DNA from: an uncultured Clostridia bacterium | GTDB lineage: Bacteria; Bacillota; Clostridia; TANB77; CAG-508 | Assembly: GCA_944386755.1 (NCBI GenBank) | Contig: CALXCF010000017.1 | Coordinates: forward strand, 1 to 36,010 | Reading direction: 5' to 3' | DNA: 36,010 bases | Part shown: positions 17,355 to 26,475 of the stretch, piece by piece | Layout of the letters: every line of letters begins with the position of its first letter | Position numbering within the stretch: the stretch's first letter is position 1 | The notes under the pieces: generated by a model | Databases searched by the model: none | The model's input: only the letters and a program-made list of their open reading frames with translations | What the model was told of the DNA's origin: nothing | Translations under genes and position numbers: made by a program

Positions 17355-17651
17355 ATGGATAAGGAGATAAAAGAATTAAATAAAAAAATAAAAAATATGG
17401 AATTAGCATATCAAGGATTATTAGCTGAATATCAATATGTGATACAAAAAAAGAATGAAAAAGCAAGAGTATTAGAAGAAGAAAATGAAATAGATAAAAA
17501 AGAGATAAGAAAAAAAGAAGAGAAAATGGAATACTATAAAAAAGAATTTGAAGAAGCAGTTAAAAAATTAGAAAAATATAAAGCGGAAAATGAAGCTATA
17601 AAAAATTCTAGATGGTGGAAATTAAGAGAAAAAATAAAAGGAAAAAAATAA
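17355..17651 (+). CDS. Small coiled-coil protein with WWKL tail
   Basis: The ATG at 17355 with GGAGG at 17345-17349 is chosen over an upstream in-frame TTG that overlaps this site, giving 98 residues. Nearly all of the protein is one charged Lys/Glu heptad-type coiled coil. It ends in NSRWWKLREKIKGKK, a basic aromatic tail that could sit on the membrane surface. Similar NS-x-x-W(K/R)L tails follow coiled coils in larger glycan-modifying proteins. It lies between a GT4 and a GT2 gene with short gaps, so a scaffold or chain-length role for the glycosyltransferases is a reasonable inference. Confidence 0.7.
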   Translation: MDKEIKELNKKIKNMELAYQGLLAEYQYVIQKKNEKARVLEEENEIDKKEIRKKEEKMEYYKKEFEEAVKKLEKYKAENEAIKNSRWWKLREKIKGKK

Positions 17652-17667
17652 TTGAAAAGAGGTAAAA

Positions 17668-18621
17668 ATGCCAAAAATAAGTGTAATTGTTCCAGTATAT
17701 AATACTGAAAAGTATGTAGAAAAATGTTTAAAATCAATAGTAGAACAAAAAATGAAAGATATAGAAATTATAGTAGTAAATGATGGTTCAACAGATAATT
17801 CTGAATCGAAAATACAAAATTTTATTAAAGAAAACAAAAATTTAGATATACAATATTTAAAAAAACAAAATGGAGGCTTATCAGATAGTAGAAATTTTGC
17901 TATTCCATATGTTCATGGAAAATATATTTCATTTGTAGATTCAGATGATTATATAAGTGAAGATTTATATAGTAATCTCGAAAAATATATGGATGATGAC
18001 TTTGATTTAATAAAATTCAAAATGCAGAAAGTAGATGAAAACGGAAATATATTAGAAAAATTAGAAGGTCCAATATTTGGAGAATGTACAGGAGAGGATG
18101 GATACGAAAAATTATGTACAAGTGACAAATTTTTAGATCCAGCGTGTATATACTTATATAAAACAAAATTTTTTAAAGAAAATAATTTTAAATATGAAAG
18201 AGGAACTTTTCATGAAGATTTTGGATTAACTTCTTTAATTATATTAAATGCTAAAAAATTTGTGTCAACTGGTGAATATGGTTATTATTATGTACAATCA
18301 AATAGTAGTATTACAAGAGAAGTTAATTATGATAAGGAAATAAAAAAGGCAAAAGATCTGTTAATACATTATGATAATATGATAAAAAATATTGAAGCAT
18401 ATAATATTACTAAAAAATCTAAAGATTTAGTAAAAAGATATTATACGAATACTGTAATTTTAAAAGCAAAAGATTTAAAAGGAATAGAACTAAGACAATA
18501 TATAAAAGAGATACAAAGAAGAAAAATTTATAAAAACATAATACCAAGTGATTTAAAACAAACTATAAAAAGAATTATTTTAAAGTTTAATATAAGATTA
18601 TATATAAAATTTGTAAAATGA
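17668..18621 (+). CDS. Glycosyltransferase family 2
   Basis: The 317-residue product has the GT-A family 2 core: SVIVPVYNTE at the start, VNDGSTDNS, NGGLSDSRN and the metal-binding D91-SDD (FVDSDDY). The C-terminal 110 or so residues are basic and helical. It is a close paralogue of the GT2 at 25338. An AAAGAGG site lies just before the ATG, 16 bases after the coiled-coil gene. The sugar specificity is unknown. Confidence 0.9.
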   Translation: MPKISVIVPVYNTEKYVEKCLKSIVEQKMKDIEIIVVNDGSTDNSESKIQNFIKENKNLDIQYLKKQNGGLSDSRNFAIPYVHGKYISFVDSDDYISEDLYSNLEKYMDDDFDLIKFKMQKVDENGNILEKLEGPIFGECTGEDGYEKLCTSDKFLDPACIYLYKTKFFKENNFKYERGTFHEDFGLTSLIILNAKKFVSTGEYGYYYVQSNSSITREVNYDKEIKKAKDLLIHYDNMIKNIEAYNITKKSKDLVKRYYTNTVILKAKDLKGIELRQYIKEIQRRKIYKNIIPSDLKQTIKRIILKFNIRLYIKFVK

Positions 18622-18635
18622 TGGAGGAATAGAAG

Positions 18636-19571
18636 ATGGAAATGTTAGTTGGTTATACTGGATTTGTAGGTTCAAATATAAATGATATGCATAAATTTAA
18701 TGGATTATATGACTCTAAAAATGTTAAAGAATCATTTGGGAAAAATCCAGATTTGTTAGTATATTCAGGTGTACCAGCTCAAAAATTTTTAGCAAATAAA
18801 GAGCCTGAAAAAGATTTTGAAATAATAAAGAATGCAATAAATAATATAAAACAAATTAATCCAAAAGAAATAGTTTTAATATCAACAATAGATGTTTATA
18901 AAAATCCTGTAAATGTAGATGAAGAAACAATAATAGACACAAAAAATTTGCACCCATATGGATATAATAGATATTATTTAGAACAATGGGTAAAAGATAA
19001 CATAGAAAATCATTTGGTTGTACATTTACCAGGTTTATATGGTAAAAATATAAAGAAAAACTTTATATATGATTTAATTAATTTGATACCATCAATGCTT
19101 ACAGATGATAAATATGAGGAATTAAAACAAAAAGATAATACATTAGAAAAATATTATGAAAAACAGGATAATGGATTTTATAAAGTAAAAAATTTAGATA
19201 ATGAAGATAAGAAAATTTTGAAAGATTATTTTAATAATATAGGATTTAGCGCACTTAATTTTACTGATAGTAGAGGAAAATATCAGTTTTATAATTTAAA
19301 GTATTTGTGGGAACATATTGAAATTGCAAGAAAAAATAATTTGAAAATTTTAAATCTTGCAACAGAACCAGTACAAATCTCTGAAATTTATAAATATATA
19401 AAAAATGAGAATTTTAAAAATGAAATTTTAGTAGATAATATACCAAATTATAATTTCAGAACAAAATTTGCAGAGTTATTTGGTGGAAAAGATGGGTATA
19501 TTTTTGATAAAGAATTTATTTTAAAAGATATATTCGAATTTGTAAAAAAAAGTGAGAATGATTTAAAATAA
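18636..19571 (+). CDS. NAD-dependent epimerase/dehydratase-like SDR
   Basis: This 311-residue extended short-chain dehydrogenase has the nucleotide-binding glycine motif G6-YTGFVG12, a serine/threonine segment STIDVY, and the active-site tyrosine Tyr108 in HPYGYNR. The usual YxxxK lysine is replaced by Arg112, which is unusual and may alter or weaken catalysis. It probably acts on a nucleotide sugar. It opens a tightly packed set of five genes (18636-23256) and has GGAGG eight bases before the ATG. Confidence 0.8.
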   Translation: MEMLVGYTGFVGSNINDMHKFNGLYDSKNVKESFGKNPDLLVYSGVPAQKFLANKEPEKDFEIIKNAINNIKQINPKEIVLISTIDVYKNPVNVDEETIIDTKNLHPYGYNRYYLEQWVKDNIENHLVVHLPGLYGKNIKKNFIYDLINLIPSMLTDDKYEELKQKDNTLEKYYEKQDNGFYKVKNLDNEDKKILKDYFNNIGFSALNFTDSRGKYQFYNLKYLWEHIEIARKNNLKILNLATEPVQISEIYKYIKNENFKNEILVDNIPNYNFRTKFAELFGGKDGYIFDKEFILKDIFEFVKKSENDLK

Positions 19572-19597
19572 TGTATTTTGAAAAGGAGAAAAATAAA

Positions 19598-20392
19598 GTG
19601 AAATTATCTATATCTAATATTGCATGGTCAGATAAATATGATAAGGAAATGTATCAATTTCTTTATAAAAACCAAATAGAAGGGATTGAAATAGCACCAA
19701 CTAGAATTTTTTCAGAAAATCCATATGACAAATTGAAAGAGGCTAAAGAATTTGCAAAACATTTAAAAGAAGAATATAATTTAGAAATTTCATCTATGCA
19801 ATCTATTTGGTTTGGGCGAAAAGAAAATATATTTAATTCAACTGAAGAAAGAAAGACCTTAATAGAATATACAAAAAAAGCTATAGACTTTGCAAGTGAA
19901 ATAAAATGTAATAATTTAGTGTTTGGTTGTCCTAAAAATAGAAATATAGAAGAAAGGGATATATGTGTAGAGAAAATATCAAATGAATTCTTCAAAGAAA
20001 TTAGTGAATATGCGGAAAAAAGAGGAACAATAATTGCGATAGAGCCTAATCCAACCATATATGGTACTAATTTTATTAATACAACACATGAGGCTTTTGA
20101 ACTAGCACAAAAAATTAATTCTAAAGGCTTGAAGGTTAATGTGGACATAGGAACTGTTATTCAAAATAAAGAAAATATTTTCGAATTAGTCAATAATATA
20201 AAATTTATTAATCATATTCATATAAGCGAGCCTAATTTGGAAATTATTGAAAAAAGGGATTTACACAAGGATTTGAAAAATATTTTAATAGAAAGTAAAT
20301 ATGATAGGTTTGTTTCTATTGAAATGAAAAATAAAGAAAATTTGGAAAATGTAAAAAGTGTAATAGAATATGTAAAGGGGATATTTAAATGA
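19598..20392 (+). CDS. Sugar-phosphate isomerase/epimerase-like TIM barrel
   Basis: The GTG at 19598 has AGGAG at 19584-19588 and gives a natural first strand (KLSISNIAW), so it is preferred to the in-frame ATG at 19571; length 264 residues. The protein belongs to the xylose-isomerase-like/AP-endonuclease-2 barrel family. Metal-binding or substrate-binding segments are visible as AIEPNPTIYG, KVNVDIGTV, HIHISEPNL and VSIEMK. Members isomerise or epimerise sugars, or dehydrate keto-inositols. The next gene overlaps its stop by four bases (ATGA). Confidence 0.8.
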   Translation: MKLSISNIAWSDKYDKEMYQFLYKNQIEGIEIAPTRIFSENPYDKLKEAKEFAKHLKEEYNLEISSMQSIWFGRKENIFNSTEERKTLIEYTKKAIDFASEIKCNNLVFGCPKNRNIEERDICVEKISNEFFKEISEYAEKRGTIIAIEPNPTIYGTNFINTTHEAFELAQKINSKGLKVNVDIGTVIQNKENIFELVNNIKFINHIHISEPNLEIIEKRDLHKDLKNILIESKYDRFVSIEMKNKENLENVKSVIEYVKGIFK

Positions 20393-21204
20393 TATATGAG
20401 AATATAAAAGGAGTTCCAAAATTTATTGCAAAAGAATTAGATAGTAAAAGAACGAAATATTGTGTATGTATACCAGTAATAAATGAAGGTGAAAGAATAA
20501 AAAAGGAGTTAGAAAGAGCTCAAAAAAATTGTATAGATAAGCAAGCAGATATAATAATTTGTGACGCAGGTTCAACAGATGGTTCAACTGATGAGAATTT
20601 GTTAAAGAAATTAGGGGTAAATACTATATTAATTAAGCAAGATATTGGAAAGCAAGCTGCTCAGCTTAGAATGGGTATATGGTGGGCTTTAGAGAGAGGA
20701 TATGAAGGAATTATAACAATTGATGGAAATAACAAAGATAGTATTGAAGATATACCAAAATTTATTCAAAAATTAGAAGAAGGATATGACTTTGTTCAAG
20801 GTTCAAGATTTATAAAAGGTGGACAAGCTATAAATACACCATTAGTAAGATATATTTCAGTAAGGTTATTGCATGCACCTGTTATTTCATTAACAGCTAG
20901 AAAGTGGTATACAGATACAACAAATGCGTATAGAGCATATTCAAAAAAATATTTGACACATCCAGATGTACAACCATTAAGAGATATTTTTATGACTTAT
21001 GAATTATTAGCATATCTTTCTGTAAAAGCAGATCAATTAAAATTGAAAACATGTGAAATACCAGTAAAAAGAGAATATCCTAAGAAAGGAAAGACTCCAA
21101 CTAAAATATCATTTTTTAAAGGTAATAGTGAATTATTAAAAATATTATTTAAAAATTTAGCACATAAATATGATGTAAAGGGGAAAATACAAGATGAAAT
21201 ATGA
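20389..21204 (+). CDS. Glycosyltransferase family 2, polyprenyl-phosphate-sugar synthase type
   Basis: The 271-residue product has a GT2 core with CIPVINEGERI, ICDAGSTDGST, and TIDGNNKDSIEDIPKF, where Asp112 and Asn114 stand in the DxD-type position, followed by FVQGSRFIKGG. This resembles dolichol-phosphate mannose synthases, which load a sugar onto a lipid phosphate. No C-terminal membrane helices are present. Its ATG overlaps the previous stop (ATGA), and its own end overlaps the next start by 11 bases, so the genes are translationally coupled. Confidence 0.82.
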   Translation: MIYENIKGVPKFIAKELDSKRTKYCVCIPVINEGERIKKELERAQKNCIDKQADIIICDAGSTDGSTDENLLKKLGVNTILIKQDIGKQAAQLRMGIWWALERGYEGIITIDGNNKDSIEDIPKFIQKLEEGYDFVQGSRFIKGGQAINTPLVRYISVRLLHAPVISLTARKWYTDTTNAYRAYSKKYLTHPDVQPLRDIFMTYELLAYLSVKADQLKLKTCEIPVKREYPKKGKTPTKISFFKGNSELLKILFKNLAHKYDVKGKIQDEI

Positions 21205-22315
21205 TAAGATTATTATTGGTGCAGGATTATATGGACTTTATTCAGCTTTATTTTGCGGAAAAAGAAACCAAAAAATACTTGTGCTAGAAAAAGATAATGC
21301 AGCATTTAAAAGAGCAACATATATAAACCAAGCAAGAGTACATATGGGATATCATTATCCAAGGTCATATTCTACTGCTATAAAATCAGCTGGCTATTTT
21401 GATAGATTTAATAAAGATTATGGATTCTCAATTTTATCAGAATTTGACCAAGTTTATGCTACATCAACAAATTTTTCATGGACAAACGCAGAGCAATTTA
21501 AGCAATTTTGTAAGAATACAAATATAAAATGTGATGAATTACCAACTTCAAAATATTTTAAGCAGAGTATGTGTGACGGAGCATTTTTAACTAAGGAATA
21601 TACATATGATGCACAAATACTAAAAGAGTATTTTTTAAATGAAATAAAAAAGTTAGATAATGTTGAGATTAAATATAATGTAGACATAAAGAGAATAACA
21701 AAAAAGGGTAATAAATTTGAAATAGGATTGAATAATTTAAGTGAAATTTTTGAAAGTGAATTTGTTTTAAATGCAACATATGCATCTGTTAATCAAATTT
21801 TAAACATTTTAGGATATGAGCCTTTTAAAATAAAATATGAGTTATGTGAGATAATTTTGTGTAAAGTGAATGAAAAACTTAGAAATGTAGGAATAACAGT
21901 TATGGATGGACCATTTTTCTCCATAATGCCATTTGGAAAAACGGGATATCACTCATTGACATCTGTAACATTTACACCACATAAGACTAGTTACGATAAT
22001 CTTCCAACATTTGATTGTCAAAAAGAAAGCAAAGGTTTTTGTACAAAAGAAAAATTAGGAAATTGCAATGACTGTCCAGCTAAACCAAAAACAGCATGGG
22101 GATATATGTCAAATTTAGCTAGAAAATATTTAAAAGAAGAATATGAATTTGAATATGTCAAATCTTTATTCTCAATGAAACCAATAATTAAAGCATCTGA
22201 AATAGACGACTCGAGACCAACTGTTATAAAGCAATTTTCCGAGAATCCAACTTTTATTAGTGTTCTATCTGGTAAAATAAATACAGTATATGATTTAGAT
22301 GAGGTGTTGAAATAA
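21194..22315 (+). CDS. FAD-dependent oxidoreductase with four-cysteine insert
   Basis: The 373-residue product has an N-terminal GAGLYG (9-14) flavin-binding motif and an early INQARVHMGYHYPRS segment typical of DAO-like oxidoreductases in polysaccharide loci. An unusual insert places Cys275, Cys283, Cys291 and Cys294 in the order C-x7-C-x7-C-x2-C, a possible zinc or iron-sulfur site. The C-terminus (SRPTVIKQF..VLSGKINTVYDLD) contains the second flavin-contact region. The stop shares one base with the next ATG (TAATG). It likely modifies a sugar together with the SDR and TIM-barrel proteins. Confidence 0.78.
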   Translation: MKYDKIIIGAGLYGLYSALFCGKRNQKILVLEKDNAAFKRATYINQARVHMGYHYPRSYSTAIKSAGYFDRFNKDYGFSILSEFDQVYATSTNFSWTNAEQFKQFCKNTNIKCDELPTSKYFKQSMCDGAFLTKEYTYDAQILKEYFLNEIKKLDNVEIKYNVDIKRITKKGNKFEIGLNNLSEIFESEFVLNATYASVNQILNILGYEPFKIKYELCEIILCKVNEKLRNVGITVMDGPFFSIMPFGKTGYHSLTSVTFTPHKTSYDNLPTFDCQKESKGFCTKEKLGNCNDCPAKPKTAWGYMSNLARKYLKEEYEFEYVKSLFSMKPIIKASEIDDSRPTVIKQFSENPTFISVLSGKINTVYDLDEVLK

Positions 22316-23256
22316 TGATAAGTAATAAAGAAAAAAATTTTATATCTGCAGTTATTTATGTACATAATTGTGAAAATGAAATAAAAAAATTTTTAGAAAA
22401 GTTAAATGAAGTGTTAAATACAAATTTTAATAAATATGAAATAATATGTGTAAACGATGCATCCACAGATAATAGTGTAAATAGAATTAATGAATTTGCG
22501 AATAATGTTTCAGATTCTATTGTTACAATACTTAATATGAGTTATTATCAAGGTTTAGAATTATCAATGAATGCAGGAGTAGATTTATCAATAGGTGATT
22601 TTGTTTATGAATTTGATAATATTTATATGGATTATAAAATGGATGTTGTAATAGATGTTTATAGGAAATCATTAGAAGGTTTTGATATTGTAAGTGCTTC
22701 ACCAGATAAAAATAAATCAATTTCGTCAAAACTTTTTTATAAAGTTTTTAATAAAAATGCAAATAATATGTATGAATTAGAAACAGAAAGTTTTAGAATT
22801 TTATCAAGACGTGCAATAAATAGAGTTCAATCTATAAATAAAACAATTCCATATAGAAAAGCAGTATATGCAAATTGTGGGTTGAAATTAAGTAACATCA
22901 AGTATGAAACAATAAGAAAAACGAGTATAATAAAGGATAAAAAAATAAAAAATCAAAGGAAAGATTTAGCTGTAGATTCTTTAATTTTATTTACAGATGT
23001 AGCATATAAAATTTCTATATTTATATCTATTTTAATGATGATAGTTGCAATTGCAACAGGAATTTATACATTATATATTTTTATATGCCAAAATCCAATA
23101 AGTGGTTGGACAACAACAATGCTATTATTATCTTTTTCATTTTTTGGTATTTTTACGATTTTGACTATAATAATAAAATATTTATCAATATTGATAGATT
23201 TAATATTCAAAAAACAAAAATATATTGTAGAATCAATAGAAAAAATCACGAAGTAA
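22315..23256 (+). CDS. GtrB-like membrane glycosyltransferase family 2
   Basis: The 313-residue product combines a GT2 domain (about 1-215; CVNDASTDNS near residue 44) with two C-terminal transmembrane helices (about 224-250 and 262-292), the layout of bactoprenyl-phosphate glucosyltransferases such as GtrB. The metal-binding region reads EFD101-NIYMD, so the second Asp of the DxD motif is Ile103. That casts doubt on standard catalysis. It is followed 28 bases later by a GT-C-like membrane protein, a possible partner. Confidence 0.8.
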   Translation: MISNKEKNFISAVIYVHNCENEIKKFLEKLNEVLNTNFNKYEIICVNDASTDNSVNRINEFANNVSDSIVTILNMSYYQGLELSMNAGVDLSIGDFVYEFDNIYMDYKMDVVIDVYRKSLEGFDIVSASPDKNKSISSKLFYKVFNKNANNMYELETESFRILSRRAINRVQSINKTIPYRKAVYANCGLKLSNIKYETIRKTSIIKDKKIKNQRKDLAVDSLILFTDVAYKISIFISILMMIVAIATGIYTLYIFICQNPISGWTTTMLLLSFSFFGIFTILTIIIKYLSILIDLIFKKQKYIVESIEKITK

Positions 23257-23284
23257 TTATGGAAAGATTTAAGGGGAATAGTAA

Positions 23285-25303
23285 ATGAAAGAAATTTTAA
23301 AAAATAAAAAAGTAAAAAAAATTTTAAGTTATGTAATATGTATTATAATTTCTCTATATATATCATATTTAATTATAAGAGTAAATTCTTTTGGCAATAG
23401 AATAAATATAATTATTACAATGTTTTTTGTAATAGTAAGTGTATTACTACTTAGGATTTTTGTAAAAAAAATAAAATATCAAAATATAGAAATAAAAAAA
23501 TTAAAAATTATATTTTTGATATCATTAATTATATCTTTAGGAATATTAGTGACAAATTTTGATTTCTTTGCAAAGAAATATATAGATACCACTGTAGTGA
23601 TAACTAATTTAGATGAGAAGAATCAAACTGCAAAGGGAAACAATGTAACAATAAGACAAATTACTATTGATAATGTAGTACAAAATCTTGGAGAAATAAA
23701 TTTCACTAATGGATGGAGTTATGATGAAAATACTGGTTTAATTAATTGTTCAACACCAAATAGTGAACCATTAATATTATCTTTTGCAAAAGCTAAAAAT
23801 ATAGAAATAATTTTTGATAAAAATGACCATAGTGGATTTGTTAATATAAAAGATGGAGAACAAGAAGAAAAACAAGATTTATATTCTTTTACAGATAAAT
23901 TACAAAGATATGAAGTGCAATCTAATAAGATTATGAGTTTCTTTTCTATTGTAAGGGCAATCGTATCATTTTGTATTTTGACTGTTTTAGCATATATTTT
24001 TTGTGTGGCAAGTTATTATACTTATAAGAAAAAGAAATCATTGTTATTACCAGTTTTAGCTATAATTGGAATAACTAGAATTGCATTTTATGGTTTATTA
24101 CAACCATATGTACTATTTCCAGATTCTGATTCATATATGGATAGTAGTTATATTTTGGAATTAATGCATTTGAATTTGAGAGGAAGGACGCCAGTATATC
24201 CAATTATAATTTCATTTTGTAAAATTATATTTGGAACACAGTATTTTATAAATTTTGTTGTATATATACAAATGATAATAAGTTTTATTTCAGTTATATA
24301 TCTATATAAAACTTTAAAACTATTAATAAAAAGAGAAATACTAATTTCTTTTATAACTATATTATTTGGAATTAGTTTAGCTGTAATAGGATGGGATACT
24401 TGTATATTAACAGAATCATTTGCATTATCTGGAACTACTATTTTCATATATCTAGTAATCAAATATTTAAAAACAGGAATATTAAGATATGGAATAACAT
24501 CAACAATTTTGATATTTATACTAACATTTTTAAGACCATCAGCTCTAGGATTTATGGGTATTTTATTTGTATTTTTCATAATAAGATTAATACTTAACAA
24601 AGAAACTAGAAAAATTGATATAAAATGTTTAATATCATCTGTAATAACAATAATAATAACAGTAATTTATGCAGCTATTTTTTATACACAATATGGTATA
24701 TTTTCAATATCAGATGCAGTTCCTAGACAACAGTTATTTATTTGTGCTGACCAAGATTGGTATAAAGATAGTAGCAATAGAGAATTTGTGGAGCATTTAG
24801 AAAACTCATTACAAGAACAAGGAGAAATCTGGGCAGGAATGAAACAAACACTATTTTATTTTAAAAGTGCGAAAATTCAAGAGTTAACAAATGAGTGTAA
24901 AGAAAAAAATAGTGCAGAATATAAACAATATATAATAAATACCATAACAGAAAACTCTAACGAAAATTATAATGCTTATCATCTTTTTGTGCCTAATAGT
25001 AAAGTTACATTAACATATGCTGCTTCTCAATCATTTTTAATATTGAAAATGATACATGTATATATAATAACTTTTATACAGTTGGTTATTGGATTATATA
25101 AATGGATTAGATATAAGAAAGTGCCTTGGATAGATTTAGGACTATTTGCATTCATGTTTACGACATTATTTACAACTTTTGTAGGGACAAATGCAGAATT
25201 TATGAGGACATCTTTATGTGTATTACCATTTGCATATATTTCTATTGCACTATATATAAATAGTTTTATTAATATCGAAAGAAAGTTAATAAAAGAAAAA
25301 TAG
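23285..25303 (+). CDS. Polytopic GT-C-like membrane glycosyltransferase
   Basis: The 672-residue product has three N-terminal transmembrane helices (about 10-96), an extracytoplasmic domain of about 120 residues (about 97-218; Asn/Thr-rich, beta-strand pattern), then about ten more helices. The first large loop of the second part carries PDSDSY (Asp280 and Asp282), the acidic motif expected at the active site of lipid-phosphate-sugar-dependent GT-C enzymes. It probably transfers a sugar from a polyprenyl carrier on the outer face of the membrane. It lies next to the GtrB-like gene, but no GtrA-type flippase gene is present. Confidence 0.75.
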   Translation: MKEILKNKKVKKILSYVICIIISLYISYLIIRVNSFGNRINIIITMFFVIVSVLLLRIFVKKIKYQNIEIKKLKIIFLISLIISLGILVTNFDFFAKKYIDTTVVITNLDEKNQTAKGNNVTIRQITIDNVVQNLGEINFTNGWSYDENTGLINCSTPNSEPLILSFAKAKNIEIIFDKNDHSGFVNIKDGEQEEKQDLYSFTDKLQRYEVQSNKIMSFFSIVRAIVSFCILTVLAYIFCVASYYTYKKKKSLLLPVLAIIGITRIAFYGLLQPYVLFPDSDSYMDSSYILELMHLNLRGRTPVYPIIISFCKIIFGTQYFINFVVYIQMIISFISVIYLYKTLKLLIKREILISFITILFGISLAVIGWDTCILTESFALSGTTIFIYLVIKYLKTGILRYGITSTILIFILTFLRPSALGFMGILFVFFIIRLILNKETRKIDIKCLISSVITIIITVIYAAIFYTQYGIFSISDAVPRQQLFICADQDWYKDSSNREFVEHLENSLQEQGEIWAGMKQTLFYFKSAKIQELTNECKEKNSAEYKQYIINTITENSNENYNAYHLFVPNSKVTLTYAASQSFLILKMIHVYIITFIQLVIGLYKWIRYKKVPWIDLGLFAFMFTTLFTTFVGTNAEFMRTSLCVLPFAYISIALYINSFINIERKLIKEK

Positions 25304-25337
25304 AGTTTAAAAGTTATCTAGGAAAGGAGTATTAGAT

Positions 25338-26294
25338 ATGCCAAAAGTAAGTGTCATTGTTCCTTTTTACAATGTTGAAGGTTATATAGAAAAATGTTTA
25401 GATGCATTAGTAAATCAAACATTACAAGATATAGAAATAATACTTGTAAATGATGGTTCACAAGATAATTCAATATTAATTGTAAAAAAATTTTTAGAAA
25501 AATATCCTGAAAAAATGGTATATCTTGAAAAAGAAAATGGTGGGCTTTCTGATAGTAGAAATTATGCTTTGCCATATGCAAAAGGCGAATATGTTGCTTT
25601 CTTAGATTCAGATGATTATGTAGAAAAAGATATGTATGAAAAAATGTATGAAATAGCTAAAAAAGAAAATAGTGATATGGTAGAATGTGATTTTTATTGG
25701 GAGTATCCCGATAAGAAAAAAATAGATACAGGAGTAATATATTATGGTCAAAATGAAATGGTTGAAAAAGTTAGAGTTGTAGCATGGAATAAATTAATCA
25801 AAAGAGAAATATTAGATAAAACTAAAATTGAATTTCCAAAAGGTTTTAGATATGAAGATGTGGAATTTACATATAAATTAGTACCATTTTTAAATAAAGT
25901 ATCATTTTTGAAAAAGCCATGTGTACATTATGTGCAAAGAGATGGTTCTATATCTAATACCCAAAATGAAAGAAATGAAGAGATTTTTGATGTTTTAGAA
26001 CATGTAATTGAATTTTACAAAGAAAATGGTATTTATGATAAGTTTAAAAATGAATTAGAATATGTTTATGTGAGATATGCTTTTTGTAGTTCTTTACTTC
26101 GAATTGTAAAGATACAAGATGAAAATTTGCAACAACAATTACTGGATAAGACTTGGGATAATGTGAATACTAAATTTCCAAATTGGAAGCAAAATCCAGT
26201 GTTAAAGAGGAATAAATCTTTGAAGGATTTCTATTTGAAAACTATAAATAAAACTACTTATAAAATTTATTGTACAATTCTTGGATTAATATAA
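25338..26294 (+). CDS. Glycosyltransferase family 2
   Basis: The 318-residue GT2 has SVIVPFYNVE, LVNDGSQDNS, NGGLSDSRN and FLD90-SDDY, and is closely similar along its first 100 residues to the GT2 at 17668. The C-terminal region is helical, without membrane segments. AAAGGAG precedes the ATG. The gene is followed by the long inverted-repeat element at 26304-26427. Confidence 0.9.
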   Translation: MPKVSVIVPFYNVEGYIEKCLDALVNQTLQDIEIILVNDGSQDNSILIVKKFLEKYPEKMVYLEKENGGLSDSRNYALPYAKGEYVAFLDSDDYVEKDMYEKMYEIAKKENSDMVECDFYWEYPDKKKIDTGVIYYGQNEMVEKVRVVAWNKLIKREILDKTKIEFPKGFRYEDVEFTYKLVPFLNKVSFLKKPCVHYVQRDGSISNTQNERNEEIFDVLEHVIEFYKENGIYDKFKNELEYVYVRYAFCSSLLRIVKIQDENLQQQLLDKTWDNVNTKFPNWKQNPVLKRNKSLKDFYLKTINKTTYKIYCTILGLI

Positions 26295-26303
26295 TGCAGA
26301 TAG

Positions 26304-26427
26304 GCTAATGATATATTTATATATTTTTCCGTAATCCCCATTCAAGAAAATGTAATTCACATACGTTCAAACATTTTCTAGAAAGGTCCCCCCAATATAC
26401 TTCAAAATATATAAATATATCATTAGC
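26304..26427. repeat. 124-bp inverted-repeat element with inner hairpin
   Basis: Perfect 24-bp arms (26304-26327 and 26404-26427, reading GCTAATGATATATT inwards from the left end) enclose 76 bases. Inside, AGAAAATGT (26345-26353) pairs with ACATTTTCT (26371-26379), with further TTC/GAA pairing. TA dinucleotides flank the element (26301-26302 and 26428-26429). It contains no ORF. It could be a MITE-like insertion, a bidirectional terminator or a structured RNA. Confidence 0.7.
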
Positions 26428-26475
26428 TAATATAAAGTAGGTACTAAATAAATAGATAGAAAAAAGGATGAAAAG

